A stretch of 64,000 bases of DNA from the NCBI RefSeq assembly GCF_024320865.1, contig NZ_JANDBD010000001.1:558001-622000 (forward strand). The letters run 5' to 3'. The position numbers and the translations under genes were made by a program. The stretch's first letter is position 1. Every line of letters starts with the position of its first letter. This DNA is from Mycolicibacterium arenosum. GTDB lineage: Bacteria; Actinomycetota; Actinomycetes; Mycobacteriales; Mycobacteriaceae. Shown piece after piece: positions 8,829 to 16,702 of the stretch. Under the pieces are notes generated by a model. That model was not told the origin of the DNA. It searched no databases and was given only the letters and a program-made list of their open reading frames with translations.

Positions 8829-9783
8829 CGCCCAACGCAGCCCATTGACGGGATGTGAGCCCGCTGCGCAGCTGCTGAAGCACCCGGCGGGGCAGCATGA
8901 GCCGAGAGTACGTGTAGTACGGGCTGCGGCTGGAGTATGCGAACGTGACCGAGTACCGCTCGGCGGCGGTCGGCGCGAAGACGCGATGGAAGACCTGGCC
9001 GGTGTCGGCGTACACGGCGGTCAGCCGTCGCCCGGTGACGCTGTGCCAGTCCTCACGCGGCACGACCGTCGCCATGTCCACGTCCGAGACGGCATCGTGA
9101 TGGTGCTTGGCAAGGCGGCGAACCCGTTCGGTGTTGGAACGCTCGACGTATCCGAACGGTCCGGCGTCCTCGTCGACGTCGCTGAGGTAGACGATCACCT
9201 TGAACATCCGGCGATCCTCGTGGTCGAGGTGCCAGCGGCGCACCGTCTCGTGCCGACCCCCGTCGGCGGGACTGACGAGCTCGCGCTTGACTTCGATGCC
9301 CAGGAACCGGGCCGGTAGTCCCAGGTGGCACTCCGCGACATCGAGCATGCCGGGCGTGAGACCGAACAGGAACAGGGTGGGGTCGACGGCGAGCTCGGCC
9401 GGACTGGCTTTGGCGCAGGGTTCGTTGGTGTGCCGGTGTCGGAGCATCTCGGTGAGGCGGTCGGCGGATGCGAGCACGTCGGTTGGCAGATCGATGTCCC
9501 GAACCGCGACGCCGAACTCCCGCATCTCGGCGACGATGCCTCGCTGAGCGGCGGCGAGCACGGGCGTTCGGTCGGCGTGCCGAGCCAGCCGGGTCGCGTA
9601 TCGCCGGTCGCTCAGCGGGCCGATGACCGTCGACTGCGACAGCGAACGCCGGTAGAAGGCGGCGCGCCGGTGTATCGCGCCGGTGGCGCGGAGCATCAGG
9701 GCACCCGGCGTCGATGCCGACTCGTCGTCGACGCCGTGCATGCGCCGGTCACGCTGGCGCTCAGTTCGCAGAATTGACGCCAC
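8812..9783 (-). CDS. Putative 2-oxoglutarate/Fe(II)-type oxygenase (phytanoyl-CoA dioxygenase-like)
   Basis: A 323-residue soluble protein. The strand containing WHLDHEDRRMFKVIVYLSDVDEDAGPFGYVE is typical of 2OG oxygenases: His and Asp of HLD as metal ligands, then the conserved YLSDVDEDAGPF region. A distal His lies in DTGQVFHRVF and a candidate 2OG-binding Arg in AAERYSVTF. GAGAGG lies about 6 nt before the GTG start. The substrate is unknown. A long A/T-richer gap upstream probably holds its promoter. Confidence 0.7.
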   Translation of the reverse strand: MASILRTERQRDRRMHGVDDESASTPGALMLRATGAIHRRAAFYRRSLSQSTVIGPLSDRRYATRLARHADRTPVLAAAQRGIVAEMREFGVAVRDIDLPTDVLASADRLTEMLRHRHTNEPCAKASPAELAVDPTLFLFGLTPGMLDVAECHLGLPARFLGIEVKRELVSPADGGRHETVRRWHLDHEDRRMFKVIVYLSDVDEDAGPFGYVERSNTERVRRLAKHHHDAVSDVDMATVVPREDWHSVTGRRLTAVYADTGQVFHRVFAPTAAERYSVTFAYSSRSPYYTYSRLMLPRRVLQQLRSGLTSRQWAALGVKRTP

Positions 9784-10198
9784 CGTGACCTCTCAGCTAC
9801 GTAGATACCGTTTCATGACAACCATCGGCTGATGCCTTGCCAAAACATACCATCCGTACGCAATAGGTGGTAGTGAATGCAGTCGCGCAAACGGTTGCGG
9901 GCATGATCAAGATCAGTTCGAGCCCGCAGGTGGGATGCATCTTATGACGTTTGACGTGCTGTTTTGATGCTGAACCTCGGAGGTGGACCGCGGCAGGATC
10001 GTCACCTCACGGCAATGCAAACACGCGCTGTCGTCGATTCTCTGTTGCTAAGCTCACTAATTTGCTGACTCGTCGTGCCCGTGAGCGATTTGTCGCAAGC
10101 ACGTAGATCTGGCGAAGAGTGAGCCGATTGCGCATGGCGCCGACGCGGTCCAGCGCCGGATGCGTTCGACTTCGATCCGGGCGCCGATCGACGGCGGT
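9784..10198. other. Intergenic region
   Basis: About 415 bp between the divergently read oxygenase gene and the end of a small minus-strand gene. I find no coding region with plausible codon use and no clear RNA gene. It is relatively A/T-rich near 9830-9990, consistent with a promoter for the oxygenase gene. Confidence 0.4.
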
Positions 10199-10492
10199 TT
10201 AGGCTGTCGCGCGTCCTCGCGCCGCGTCCAGTTCGCGAAGCAGCGCGTCGACCTCGGAGCGCTTCTCGGCGGGCACGATCAGTGAGTAGAACGAGCCGAC
10301 GCCGATGGTCAGTTGGAGCAGGTGCTCCTTCTCGCCGCCGAAGAGCTTCTTGCGGCGCGTCAGTTCCTTGATGTCGGTGCCGGAGTACTTGTCCGCGGGA
10401 TTGCGGCCGATCGAGTTGTTCGCCCTGAGCTTCTCGACCCACACCCCGTCGATCACGATGCTTTCGCCGTTGATTCCGTCGATGCGAAACAT
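10199..10492 (-). CDS. Small PH-like hypothetical protein
   Basis: A 97-residue protein starting at the ATG at 10492 (MFRIDGINGESIVIDGVWVE). The order is beta strands, then a polar KYSGTDIKELTRRKKLFGG segment, a strand QLTIGVGSFYSLIVP and a terminal amphipathic helix (KRSEVDALLRELDAARG). This is the pattern of short PH-like/DUF4429-type modules common in actinobacteria. Longer in-frame extensions toward 10867 are antisense to the DoxX gene and are not believed. Role unknown. Confidence 0.65.
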   Translation of the reverse strand: MFRIDGINGESIVIDGVWVEKLRANNSIGRNPADKYSGTDIKELTRRKKLFGGEKEHLLQLTIGVGSFYSLIVPAEKRSEVDALLRELDAARGRATA

Positions 10493-10570
10493 GAGTGGGA
10501 TCGTAGCGTCGGGGCGCGCTCCTATGAGTCGTCTATGAATGCGGTGACGCGCGACCGTGTGCTGGCGACC

Positions 10571-10984
10571 ATGGTGTCCATGTCCACGCAGACCGCACCG
10601 CGCACGCTCGACACCCGCCTCACGTCGCAGTCCGCCATCGCTCTCGGCGTGTTCCGAATCGCCGTCGCCCTGCTGTTCATGGTGCACGGCACCGCGAAGC
10701 TGTTCGGCTGGCCGACGGGGTCCGCCGCCGCGCTCGGCGCCTGGCCGATGTGGTGGGCGGGCGTCCTCGAGCTCGTGCTGGGGCTGGTGATCGCGATCGG
10801 TCTGTTCGCGCGGCAGGTCGCGTTCATCGCGTCCGGAATGATGGCGGTTGCCTACTTCTGGCGCCACTTCCCGGAGAGCTTCTGGCCGAGTGTCAACGGC
10901 GGCGAGGCCGCCGTGCTCTTCTGCTTCGTGTTCCTGTTGCTGGTCTTCACCGGTCCCGGCGCGCTCACCGTGTCACGTCGCTAG
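10571..10984 (+). CDS. DoxX family membrane protein
   Basis: A 137-residue protein with four membrane segments and the DoxX hallmark at helix 1 (RIAVALLFMVHGTAKLFGWP), then a GVLELVLGLVIAIGLF helix and a C-terminal VFLLLVFTGPGALTVS helix. An in-frame ATG at 10580 is an equally possible start. DoxX proteins in mycobacteria have been linked to redox-stress complexes, but nothing nearby confirms that here. It converges with the SDR gene, with only 3 bp between stops. Confidence 0.85.
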   Translation: MVSMSTQTAPRTLDTRLTSQSAIALGVFRIAVALLFMVHGTAKLFGWPTGSAAALGAWPMWWAGVLELVLGLVIAIGLFARQVAFIASGMMAVAYFWRHFPESFWPSVNGGEAAVLFCFVFLLLVFTGPGALTVSRR

Positions 10985-10987
10985 TCG

Positions 10988-11752
10988 CTATTTGATGGTG
11001 TAGCCGCCGTCGATCAACAGGTCGGCCCCGGTGATCATGCCCGCCGCGTCGGAGGCGAGAAACACTGCGGCGGCGGCGATTTCGTCGGGGTAGGCGAACC
11101 GTCCCATGGGGATGAGCTCCTTGAGAGCATCGCCGCGCGGCCCGCTCCACGCCGACTTGCCGAGTTCGGTGAGCACCACGGTCGGCGAAATGGTGTTCAC
11201 CCGGACGCCGCGGCCGCCCCACTCGGCGGCGAGCACCTTCGACACGCCGACGACGCCGAACTTCGATGCGCAGTAGGCCACATGTTGATCCAGTGCCACC
11301 GTCGCCGCCTGCGATGCCATGTTGACGACCGCACCGGCGCCCGCGGCGAGCATGTGCTTGCCGACGGCCTGGCAGACGAGGAACGTGCCCTTCAAGTTGA
11401 TGTCGATCGTTCTGTCCCACATGTCGAGTGACAGGTCCTCGGCGGGTGCCAACAGGGCCACTCCCGCGCTGTTGACCAGGATGTCGATGCGTCCGAACGT
11501 CGCCACGACGCCGTCGACCGCGGCGGTCACGGACGTCGGATCCGATACGTCGCAACGGAATCCGCGTGATCCGTGACCGACGGCTGCCGCGTGTTCTGAC
11601 GCCGCGTCCTCGTTGAGGTCGACGACGGCGGCCGTCGCGCCCTTGGCGACGAGGGCGGACACGATCGCCGCGCCGATTCCCGATGCGCCGCCGGTCACCA
11701 GTGCGACCTTGTCGGTCAGCGGGAAGTCGAGATCCACACGGGGTTCCGTCAT
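10988..11752 (-). CDS. SDR-family NAD(P)-dependent polyol/sugar dehydrogenase
   Basis: A 254-residue classical short-chain dehydrogenase: cofactor motif TGGASGIG, NSAG, catalytic Ser in NMASQ and YxxxK (YCASK), with C-terminal ITGADLLIDGGYTIK. It probably oxidises a polyol to a ketose, feeding the kinases of the cluster. GAGAGGAAA precedes the ATG at 11752. An alternative ATG at 11782 overlaps the SorC gene stop (ATGA) and would add 10 residues. It is co-transcribed with the SorC regulator and divergent from the catabolic operon. Confidence 0.9.
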   Translation of the reverse strand: MTEPRVDLDFPLTDKVALVTGGASGIGAAIVSALVAKGATAAVVDLNEDAASEHAAAVGHGSRGFRCDVSDPTSVTAAVDGVVATFGRIDILVNSAGVALLAPAEDLSLDMWDRTIDINLKGTFLVCQAVGKHMLAAGAGAVVNMASQAATVALDQHVAYCASKFGVVGVSKVLAAEWGGRGVRVNTISPTVVLTELGKSAWSGPRGDALKELIPMGRFAYPDEIAAAAVFLASDAAGMITGADLLIDGGYTIK

Positions 11753-11778
11753 GTCGGCTGTTTCCTCTCGGTTGGCGG

Positions 11779-12699
11779 TCATTCGAGTACGGCGGCCGCG
11801 ATCTCGGTGTCGGTCACCAGGGCCGAGACCAGCCCGGACAGCAGCACGGCCCTGGTCGCCTCGATCTTCGCGGTGCCCGCGGAGATGGCGACGACGGTGG
11901 GGATCGCGCGCAGGCCCTCTTCGGTGATGCCCATGCGGCGTTCGTCGAGTCCGGCCACCCGCTGGCCCTTCGCGTCCAGCAGCAGGCCGCAGGTTTCGGC
12001 GCGGACCCCCTCGTCGTACAGTGCGCTCGCCTCGTCCTCCGACACCGACGTGTACACCTGGGACGCATCGGGATTCCAGCCGCCGACCGACACCAGCGCA
12101 CACGTCACCCGGCCGTGGTTGGCGAAGGCGTCCTCGATCTGCGGGGTGCTCGCCAGGCTCGCCGCGGTGCGCGCGTCGGCGACGACGTAGGGCGCGTACA
12201 GCGGCCACGACCGGCCGCCGGTCACTTCGCTGATGCGCCGCGTCAGGTCGGCGCCATTGGATGTGAGCCCGCCGGCGAGTCCGGTGAGCTGGACGACGTC
12301 GCACTGCGGAAGTGCGCTGAGGTACGGCGCGATGCGCGTCATCGTGCGACCGCAGTCGACACCGATCACGTCACCGTCGCGCAGGATCGACTGCAGGAGT
12401 TCGGCCATGGCCTTGGCGACGGCCTCCACCCGGTCGTCGGTGTTCTTGGACTCGGCGGAGACGGCGTAGGCGTGCTGTAGCGCGTACTTACGCTGCAGTT
12501 CGGTCGACAGCGCGACGTCGATCGAACCGGGATCGTGGATCGTGATCTCGACCATGCCGGACTCGAGCGCCTCCTCGAGCATGCGGGCCACCTTGAAACG
12601 CGACAGTCCGAACTCCTCGGCGATCTCGACCCTGGTGCGTCCCTCCAGGTAGTAGCGCCGTGCGATCACCGCACGCTGGAACAGCTCATCGGCTCCCAC
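11779..12699 (-). CDS. SorC/DeoR-type sugar-binding transcriptional regulator
   Basis: About 306 residues. An N-terminal HTH (YLEGRTRVEIAEEFGLSRFKVARMLEEA) is followed by a sugar-phosphate-binding domain of the SorC family (GDVIGVDCGRTMTRI, VVQLTGLAGG, VGGW.P, ATRAVLLSGLVSALVTD). The GTG at 12699 has a good Shine-Dalgarno (GAGAAAGGGG); an upstream ATG at 12729 lies beside the presumed operator. SorC proteins are repressors or activators released by phosphorylated sugar, so this one should control the divergent SIS-kinase-importer operon and itself through the repeats at 12731-12824. Confidence 0.9.
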   Translation of the reverse strand: MGADELFQRAVIARRYYLEGRTRVEIAEEFGLSRFKVARMLEEALESGMVEITIHDPGSIDVALSTELQRKYALQHAYAVSAESKNTDDRVEAVAKAMAELLQSILRDGDVIGVDCGRTMTRIAPYLSALPQCDVVQLTGLAGGLTSNGADLTRRISEVTGGRSWPLYAPYVVADARTAASLASTPQIEDAFANHGRVTCALVSVGGWNPDASQVYTSVSEDEASALYDEGVRAETCGLLLDAKGQRVAGLDERRMGITEEGLRAIPTVVAISAGTAKIEATRAVLLSGLVSALVTDTEIAAAVLE

Positions 12700-12730
12700 G
12701 ACGCCCCTTTCTCCGGCTCCACCGATCATC

Positions 12731-12824
12731 GCTCATATGAGCGCGACGGCTTGACATATGAGCGAAGCGTAGACGATGATCCACATCACAATCAATCACA
12801 TGAGCAGTGTGTATCTCAGATGAG
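12731..12824. promoter_or_regulatory. Divergent promoter region with repeated TCATATGAGC-type operators
   Basis: Four related sites lie between the regulator and the operon: a perfect palindrome GCTCATATGAGC (12731-12742), TGACATATGAGCG (12752-12764), ATCACATGAGCA (near 12794-12805) and CTCAGATGAG (12815-12824). A shared CATATGAGC / CACATGAGC half-site repeated at about 20-40 bp intervals is what an oligomeric SorC-family regulator would bind. The assignment to this regulator is inference from position. Confidence 0.6.
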
Positions 12825-12856
12825 CGCGGGAACTCCGACAGCGTAGGAGGCGGCCG

Positions 12857-13495
12857 GTGAACGGACAGGACGACGAGTTGGCGGTACTCGCCGGCTCCGT
12901 GCTGTCTCGGGAATCGGCGGCCGTCGCGGCGCTGGTCGGAGCCGTGGAAGCGGGTGTCGTCGCGCTCGCACATCGGGTCCTCGGCATCGCGGGCAAGGTC
13001 GTCACGACGGGGTCGGGCACTTCGGGCGTCATGGCCGAGCGGCTGGCCCACCTGCTGTCCGTGTGCGGGACGCCCGCGGTGTACCTCCCCGCGATGGACG
13101 CGCTGCACGGCGGGATGGGTGCGATCACCGCGTCCGATCTGGTCCTCGCGATCAGCAAGACGGGACGGTCCACCGAACTCGCCGACCTCGTCCGACGCCT
13201 CGTCGAACGGGGGGTCGACGTCGTCGCGGTGACCGAGAACGCCGATTCGCCGCTGACCGGTGCGGCGAGCACCGTCGCGCTGCTCCCGCCGACCGCACCG
13301 GATGCCGACCCCGGCGACATGATCGCGCTCGCGAGCACGCTTGCCGTCGGAGCGTGGGGCGACGCCCTCGCCGTCGTCGCGATGGCGCTGCGCGGACACA
13401 CCCTGCGCGACGTCGTCGACAGCCACCCGGCCGGTGGAGTCGGGCACCGCGGCCACCCGGCGGGCGACGCGACGGCGCCGGTGGTGAGCGTATGA
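12857..13495 (+). CDS. SIS-domain sugar-phosphate isomerase (arabinose-5-phosphate isomerase-like)
   Basis: A 212-residue SIS-domain protein resembling the isomerase domain of KdsD: TTGSGTSG phosphate loop, AMDALHGGMGAITASDLVLAIS (H-G-D/M-x-G-x-I pattern), SKTGRSTEL, VAVTENADSPL, and a C-terminal SHPAGG. KdsD enzymes interconvert D-ribulose 5-phosphate and D-arabinose 5-phosphate. Here, without the CBS domains of LPS-pathway KdsD, a catabolic pentose-phosphate role is likelier. AGGAGG precedes the GTG start. First gene of a seven-gene operon; its stop overlaps the kinase start (ATGA). Confidence 0.82.
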   Translation: MNGQDDELAVLAGSVLSRESAAVAALVGAVEAGVVALAHRVLGIAGKVVTTGSGTSGVMAERLAHLLSVCGTPAVYLPAMDALHGGMGAITASDLVLAISKTGRSTELADLVRRLVERGVDVVAVTENADSPLTGAASTVALLPPTAPDADPGDMIALASTLAVGAWGDALAVVAMALRGHTLRDVVDSHPAGGVGHRGHPAGDATAPVVSV

Positions 13496-14985
13496 GCGTG
13501 AATCCCGTTGTCCTGGGCGTCGATTCCTCCACCCAGTCGTGCAAGGTCGAGGTCCGCGAACTGGCATCCGGGCGCCTGCTCGCCCGCGGGTCCGCGCCCC
13601 ACCCTCCCGCATTCCCGCCGAACAGCGAACAGCACCCGCGGGCGTGGATCACGGCTTTCGTCGACGCCGCCCGCGACGCGCTTCGCCGCTGCGCCGATCC
13701 GGTACAGGTGCGCGCGCTGGCGGTGGCGGCCCAGTGCCACGGCCTGGTGCTGCTCGGAAACGACGGACAGCCGTTGCGACCCGCCAAGCTCTGGAACGAC
13801 ACCACCGGAGCACCGAACCTCGCCCGACTCACGGCCACGATCGGTGCCGACGCCTGGCTGCGCCGTATCGGGTCCACGCCGACGGCTGCGTTCACCATCG
13901 CGAAGGTGGCCTGGATCGCCGAGCACGAACCCGCGACCCTCGACCGCGCGGCGACGATGCTGCTGCCGCACGACTACCTGACCTTCTGGCTGACCGGTGC
14001 CGCCGTCACCGACCGCTCCGACGCGTCCGGCACCGGATACTTCGATTCCGTTCCGGGGGAGTGGCTTCCGGAGTACCTGACCCTCGCCGGTGGCGACCGG
14101 GACTGGGTCGCCATGCTGCCCGAGGTGCTCGGCCCGTGCCAGGTGGCGGGCCGGGTGCGTCCGGTGGCGCTCGCCGACCTCGGGCTGGACGGTTCCGACA
14201 TCCTCGTCGCCGCGGGTGGGGGTGACCAGCACGCCGCGTATCTCGGACTGGGCCTCACGGACGGCGACCAGTACATCGGCATCGGCACCTCCGGAGTGAT
14301 CGCCACGTCGTCTCGTGCCCCCGTCTACGACGGCAGCGGAATGATCGACGGTGTCTGCGATCTCACGGGCGGGTACCTCCCGTTGGTCAGCACGCTCAAC
14401 GCCGCGCGCGTCGGTGACGTCGCCGCACGACTGCTGGGCACCGACCACACCGGACTCGCCGACCTCGCGCTCGCCGCGGGTGACGCGAGAGGCCCGGTCC
14501 TGGTGCCGTTCCTCGACGGTGAACGCAAACCCGACCGTCCCGATGCGCGCGGTGCACTCGCCGACGTGACCTCCCACACCACCCGCGAAGAGGTGGCCCG
14601 CGCCTTCGTCGAGGGGCCGCTGCTGTCGTTGATGAGCGGCCGGGATCAGCTGTCCCGCTGCGGGATCACCCTCGACGGCGTAACGGCCGTCGTGGGCGGG
14701 GGCGCGCGTTCGCCCGCCACCCTGCAACTGCTCGCGGACCTGCTGGACGACGAGGTGCTGGTGTTCGACGCCGATGAGGCGACCGCTCGCGGGGCCTGCA
14801 TCCAGGCGGCTGCCGTCGCCGCAAGGACCGATGTCGCCGGCTTGGTCGATCTCGCGAAGTCGTGGCAACCCGCTGTGCGGCAGAGGGTTTCGCCCCGCGC
14901 ACGCACGCGCGATGTGACGGCGCTGCGCAACCGGTGGGCCGAACTGGCCGCATCGCCCATCCTCGACTCGGGGGTGTCCGCATGA
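13492..14985 (+). CDS. FGGY-family carbohydrate kinase (xylulokinase-like)
   Basis: A 497-residue two-domain FGGY kinase: N-terminal phosphate loop (LGVDSSTQSCKVEV), catalytic-region KLWNDT, AAGGGDQHAAYLGLGL, GIGTSGVIATS, VPFLDGERKPDRP and C-terminal AVVGGGARSPATLQLLADLL. It should phosphorylate a ketopentose or related ketose produced by the cluster's dehydrogenases. ATGA overlaps at both ends show coupling to the SIS isomerase and the RPE-like enzyme. Exact substrate undetermined (xylulose/ribulose-like). Confidence 0.9.
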   Translation: MSVNPVVLGVDSSTQSCKVEVRELASGRLLARGSAPHPPAFPPNSEQHPRAWITAFVDAARDALRRCADPVQVRALAVAAQCHGLVLLGNDGQPLRPAKLWNDTTGAPNLARLTATIGADAWLRRIGSTPTAAFTIAKVAWIAEHEPATLDRAATMLLPHDYLTFWLTGAAVTDRSDASGTGYFDSVPGEWLPEYLTLAGGDRDWVAMLPEVLGPCQVAGRVRPVALADLGLDGSDILVAAGGGDQHAAYLGLGLTDGDQYIGIGTSGVIATSSRAPVYDGSGMIDGVCDLTGGYLPLVSTLNAARVGDVAARLLGTDHTGLADLALAAGDARGPVLVPFLDGERKPDRPDARGALADVTSHTTREEVARAFVEGPLLSLMSGRDQLSRCGITLDGVTAVVGGGARSPATLQLLADLLDDEVLVFDADEATARGACIQAAAVAARTDVAGLVDLAKSWQPAVRQRVSPRARTRDVTALRNRWAELAASPILDSGVSA

Positions 14986-15668
14986 GCGACGCCTGTGAGC
15001 GAATCGACGGCCACGGCGCGACGCGCATCGCCGAATGGCGGGACCGGTTCCCCGGCCGCGTGGCGGGATCGGTGTACGCGGCGGCACCCGCGGAACGGGT
15101 GCGCACAGCGCGGGAGCTCGCCGACGCCGGTCTGGACGTACACGTCGACCTGATGGCGAGCGATGAAGGCCATCCCGCAGGGGTCGGTCTCGGCGAACTC
15201 CGCGAGATCGCCGCGACCGTCCAGCGCTCGCGTATCGGCGTCCACCTCATCGGGTCGCCTGCATTCGTGGACACCGCTCTGCCCGAGGTGCTCTCGACTA
15301 GGCCCGGCAGGGTGTTCCTGCCGTGGCACGCCTTCACCGCGGAGCGCGCCGCGACCGTGCGGGGAGTCGGCAGCGCCGCGTGGATCGCGATGTGGGACGA
15401 GTGGGACGGCATCGGCTCGACCGCGTGGCCCGCTCAGCCGGACGGCGCGCTGGTGATGCTCATCGAACCAGGCACGTCCGGCACCTGCAGGCCGAGCCAG
15501 CTCGCCGTCGTGTCCGCCTGCGCGTCCGACATGCCCGTGCACGTCGACGGCGGCGTCACCGAAGACGTTGCGCCGCTCTGTCTCGCGGCGGGCGCCCAGT
15601 CCATGGTCGTCGGGCGCGCGCTGCTGACGCCGCGTCCCGTGAACAGCACAGCAAGGAGTACGACATGA
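14982..15668 (+). CDS. Ribulose-phosphate 3-epimerase-like TIM-barrel enzyme
   Basis: A 228-residue protein with the RPE layout: an early DVHVDLMAS strand (compare the HVDVMDG motif of RPE), MLIEPGTSG in the middle and a phosphate-binding end HVDGGVTEDVAPLCLAAGAQSMVVGRALL cited here as separate motifs HVDGGV and VVGRALL. It is rather short and divergent from housekeeping RPE: the second Asp of the usual motif is not evident. It could epimerise or isomerise the phosphorylated ketose made by the adjacent kinase. Overlaps both neighbours by 4 bp. Confidence 0.72.
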   Translation: MSDACERIDGHGATRIAEWRDRFPGRVAGSVYAAAPAERVRTARELADAGLDVHVDLMASDEGHPAGVGLGELREIAATVQRSRIGVHLIGSPAFVDTALPEVLSTRPGRVFLPWHAFTAERAATVRGVGSAAWIAMWDEWDGIGSTAWPAQPDGALVMLIEPGTSGTCRPSQLAVVSACASDMPVHVDGGVTEDVAPLCLAAGAQSMVVGRALLTPRPVNSTARSTT

Positions 15669-16702
15669 CCACTTCGGTCGAACCGACCCCCGCCACCATG
15701 CGAGCCAGCGTCATGACGGGCGTGCGCACGCTGGAGATCGAGGACCGGCCGGTGCCGGCGCCCGGTCCACACCAGGTGCTCGTCGAAGTGGCCGCCGTCG
15801 GGGTCTGCGGCTCCGACGTGCACTACTACCGACACGGCAGGATCGGCGACTTCGTCGTCGACGCGCCGATGATCCTCGGCCACGAACTGTCGGGCCGGAT
15901 CGCGGCCGTCGGAGACGGCGTGGATGCCGGCCGAATCGGGCAGCGCGTCGCGGTCGAGCCTCAGCACCCGTGCCGACGCTGCAAGCAGTGCACAGCCGGC
16001 CGCTACAACCTCTGCCCGGACATGGAGTTCTACGCCACGCCGCCGATCGACGGCGCCTTCTGCCGGTACGTGCTGACCGACGACGACATGGCCCACCCGG
16101 TGCCCGACTCGATGTCGGACGACGCCGCAGCACTTCTCGAACCGCTGTCGGTGGCGATCGCCACGATGCGCAAGGCGCACGTGGTGCCCGGAACGTCGAT
16201 CCTCATCGCGGGCGCCGGACCGATCGGCGTCATCTGCGCCCAGGCGGCGCGCGCGTTCGGTGCGTCGCGCATCGTCGTCACCGATCTCCTCGCATCGCGT
16301 CGCGAGAAGGCGCTGCAGTTCGGCGCCACCGAGGTACTCGACCCCGCCGCCGTCGACGTGACCGCCATCGAACCCGTCGACGCGTTCGTCGACGCGACCG
16401 GCGTGCCCGTCGCCGTCGTCAGCGGCATCAAGGCCGTCGGACCGGCAGGCCACGTCGTGCTGGTCGGCATGGGCGCCGACGAATACGCACTGCCCGTGAG
16501 CCATATCGCGAACAACGAGATCACCGTCACCGGGGTGTTCCGCTACACCGACACCTGGCCGGCCGCGATCCATCTGGTGGCGAGCGGCGCCGTCGACCTC
16601 GACGGCATGGTGACCGGCCGCTACGACCTCGAGCACGTGGGCGAAGCTCTCGACAGCGACACCGACCCCGAGAGCCTCAAGTCGATCGTGGTGCCGTCGT
16701 GA
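15665..16702 (+). CDS. Zinc-dependent polyol dehydrogenase (sorbitol/xylitol dehydrogenase-like MDR)
   Basis: A 345-residue medium-chain dehydrogenase. Catalytic zinc ligands: Cys in GVCGSDVHYYRHG and His-Glu in GHE; structural zinc cluster CRRCKQC...C (four Cys). The VHYYRHGRIGDF segment is characteristic of sorbitol/xylitol/L-arabinitol dehydrogenases. Rossmann loop GAGPIG, with D in VVTD suggesting NAD preference. It would oxidise an imported polyol to its 2-ketose. Overlaps the RPE-like gene (ATGA) and the ABC ATPase gene (GTGA). Confidence 0.9.
   Translation: MTTSVEPTPATMRASVMTGVRTLEIEDRPVPAPGPHQVLVEVAAVGVCGSDVHYYRHGRIGDFVVDAPMILGHELSGRIAAVGDGVDAGRIGQRVAVEPQHPCRRCKQCTAGRYNLCPDMEFYATPPIDGAFCRYVLTDDDMAHPVPDSMSDDAAALLEPLSVAIATMRKAHVVPGTSILIAGAGPIGVICAQAARAFGASRIVVTDLLASRREKALQFGATEVLDPAAVDVTAIEPVDAFVDATGVPVAVVSGIKAVGPAGHVVLVGMGADEYALPVSHIANNEITVTGVFRYTDTWPAAIHLVASGAVDLDGMVTGRYDLEHVGEALDSDTDPESLKSIVVPS

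Noticed and set aside
12796..15087. 763-residue minus-strand frame across the isomerase and kinase genes
   Set aside because: Overlaps two well-supported plus-strand genes with family motifs, and its composition is Arg/Gly-rich shadow sequence.
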